In this document: positions 63,116 through 64,000 of the stretch, in pieces
Layout of the letters: every line of letters starts with the position of its first letter
Position numbering within the stretch: position 1 is the stretch's first letter
Origin: Homarus americanus
Lineage: Eukaryota > Arthropoda > Malacostraca > Decapoda > Nephropidae
Direction of reading: 5' to 3'
DNA: 64,000 bases
Assembly: GCF_018991925.1 (NCBI RefSeq)
Contig: NW_024725489.1
Coordinates: 9,380,767-9,444,766, forward strand
The notes under the pieces: model-generated
The model's database searches: none
What the model was told of the DNA's origin: nothing
Seen by the model: the letters and a program-made list of their open reading frames with translations, nothing else
Translations under genes and position numbers: made by a program

Positions 63116-64000
63116 TCACATATATGTGTAAAGGGGGTCTTGTTCTTCTATGTTAGCATGGAGGCTCTTGGGCCACCAGCTGTGAGTTTTAGTAGTTACT
63201 TCTTTTAACTGGGAGAATAATGGGTTCTCCAACTCTTCAAGTTTGCTCCAGATTCTCTGGGCTTGGCTGTGTGTACGTGTGTTCAGTGGTTCGATATTGT
63301 ATAATTCGTGAAGTTCTTGTATTTTGGTGGTGTAAGGGGGGAGGTGCTTTGATGCTCTACGGATAGCTTTGTTTTGTACTGATTGAAGTTTAAGTTGGAT
63401 GGTTTTGGTGATCGTGCTGAGTGGTATTGGTGGATACTCTACAGTAGGTGGGGTGGACAAGTGCTTTGAATAGGTGTAGTTAAATTTTGGTGTCCATTTT
63501 GCTAAATCTTCGTAGTTTTGTGAGTGGTGATTGGGCAAGCTTTTTGCGTTGTGTTATGTGTTTTGCTATGCCTGTTCTTGTTATTGTGAGTCCCAGAATT
63601 TTGCCTTCGTTGGAGTATGTATAGGTACGTTGTTGACTGTGATTGGTGCAGGGTTTATTTTGGCAATGTGTATGATCTTTAGTTTCTGTGTATTGGTTTG
63701 TATTTTCCACTTTTTTCATATTCTTTGATTTGCTCGATGGCGTGGGCTGTTTTTCGAGCCATAATTTGTTTGCCCTTGCCTGAATGTCGGGTGATTTGGG
63801 TCACGTCATCAGCATAAACTATGTATTCTCAGTGTGTAGGAGGTGGCATGTCCGCCGTGTATATTGTGTAGAGTGTGGACGAGACCATACTTCCCTGTGG
63901 AACTCCGCTGTATAACTTGAAGCTTGGGCCTATGTGGTAACCAATGATAATTTTGGCCTCTCTATTGTCAAGGAAGTTACAAAGAAAGGAAGTAAAGTTG
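63116..64000 (-). mobile_element. I-type LINE copy 7, RT and C-terminus, continuing past the window
   Basis: From the window edge: NFTSFLCNFLDNREAKIIIG, YSGVPQGSMVSSTLYTIYTA, a stop, then YIVYADDVTQITRHSGKGKQ with an intact YADD. The thumb and C-terminus at 63719-63116 follow in shifted frames (GKILGLTITRTGIAKHIT, PTVEYPPIPLSTITKTIQLK, WWPKSLHANI). It is related to copy 1 but diverged. The rest of ORF2 lies beyond 64000. Confidence 0.85.

Overview
This is a repeat-dominated stretch of a eukaryotic, almost certainly arthropod, genome. Evidence for a decapod crustacean (crayfish-like) is indirect. There is a short run of CCTAA, the arthropod telomere unit, at 7578-7607. A tRNA-derived SINE at 32395-32545 has a tail I recall from decapod sequences. 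There are many mixed LINE and Ty3/gypsy families, long TA/CA microsatellites and two 100-N assembly gaps (2908-3007, 34200-34299). I see no intact host protein-coding gene; nearly all protein-coding signal is transposable-element derived. The exceptions are two decayed tandem copies of a small secreted Ig-domain protein (4150-5802, minus strand).

Layout. 1-2907: a gag/protease fragment of an LTR element, broken by a 5'-truncated LINE with a 13-bp target duplication and by an internally deleted LINE. 3008-4025: TA repeats and a 283-bp tandem tRNA-like SINE with a palindromic head. 4150-5802: the Ig-domain relics. 6302-7018: a 72/75-bp minisatellite. 7798-8835: a THAP/P-element transposase relic. 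9340-18977: a three-layer nest, in which a GMR1-like Ty3/gypsy copy is interrupted by a truncated gypsy (10466-about 12470) and by a near-complete gypsy (12599-18283, 304-bp LTRs about 99% identical, ATCAC target duplication). 19273-22246: a long I-type LINE copy fused to a 5' half of a second GMR1-like copy (22247-25164). 25643-29446: another I-type LINE with ORF1 and ORF2. 29447-35950: mostly unassigned DNA with a 175-bp tandem repeat, a SINE and LINE scraps. 35957-37460: a CR1/L2-like LINE. 37947-44573: the most complete GMR1-like element, inserted in a TA microsatellite. 44912-52700: a patchwork of I-type LINE fragments with a CR1 insertion. 54121-57430: another LINE. 58321-59432: a CR1-type ORF1 with an SGNH-esterase domain. 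59433-60078: a solo LTR. 60482-64000: two more I-type LINE copies.

The most notable biology is the GMR1-like family. Its polymerase has Ty3/gypsy-type integrase and reverse transcriptase, but the integrase lies upstream of the reverse transcriptase, as in Ty1/copia. Three copies and one solo LTR are present, in two LTR subfamilies of about 647 and 601 bp. The window also gives a readable order of insertion events. Most ORFs carry frameshifts or stops. Two of these lie at long homopolymers, so some of the apparent decay could be sequence error.
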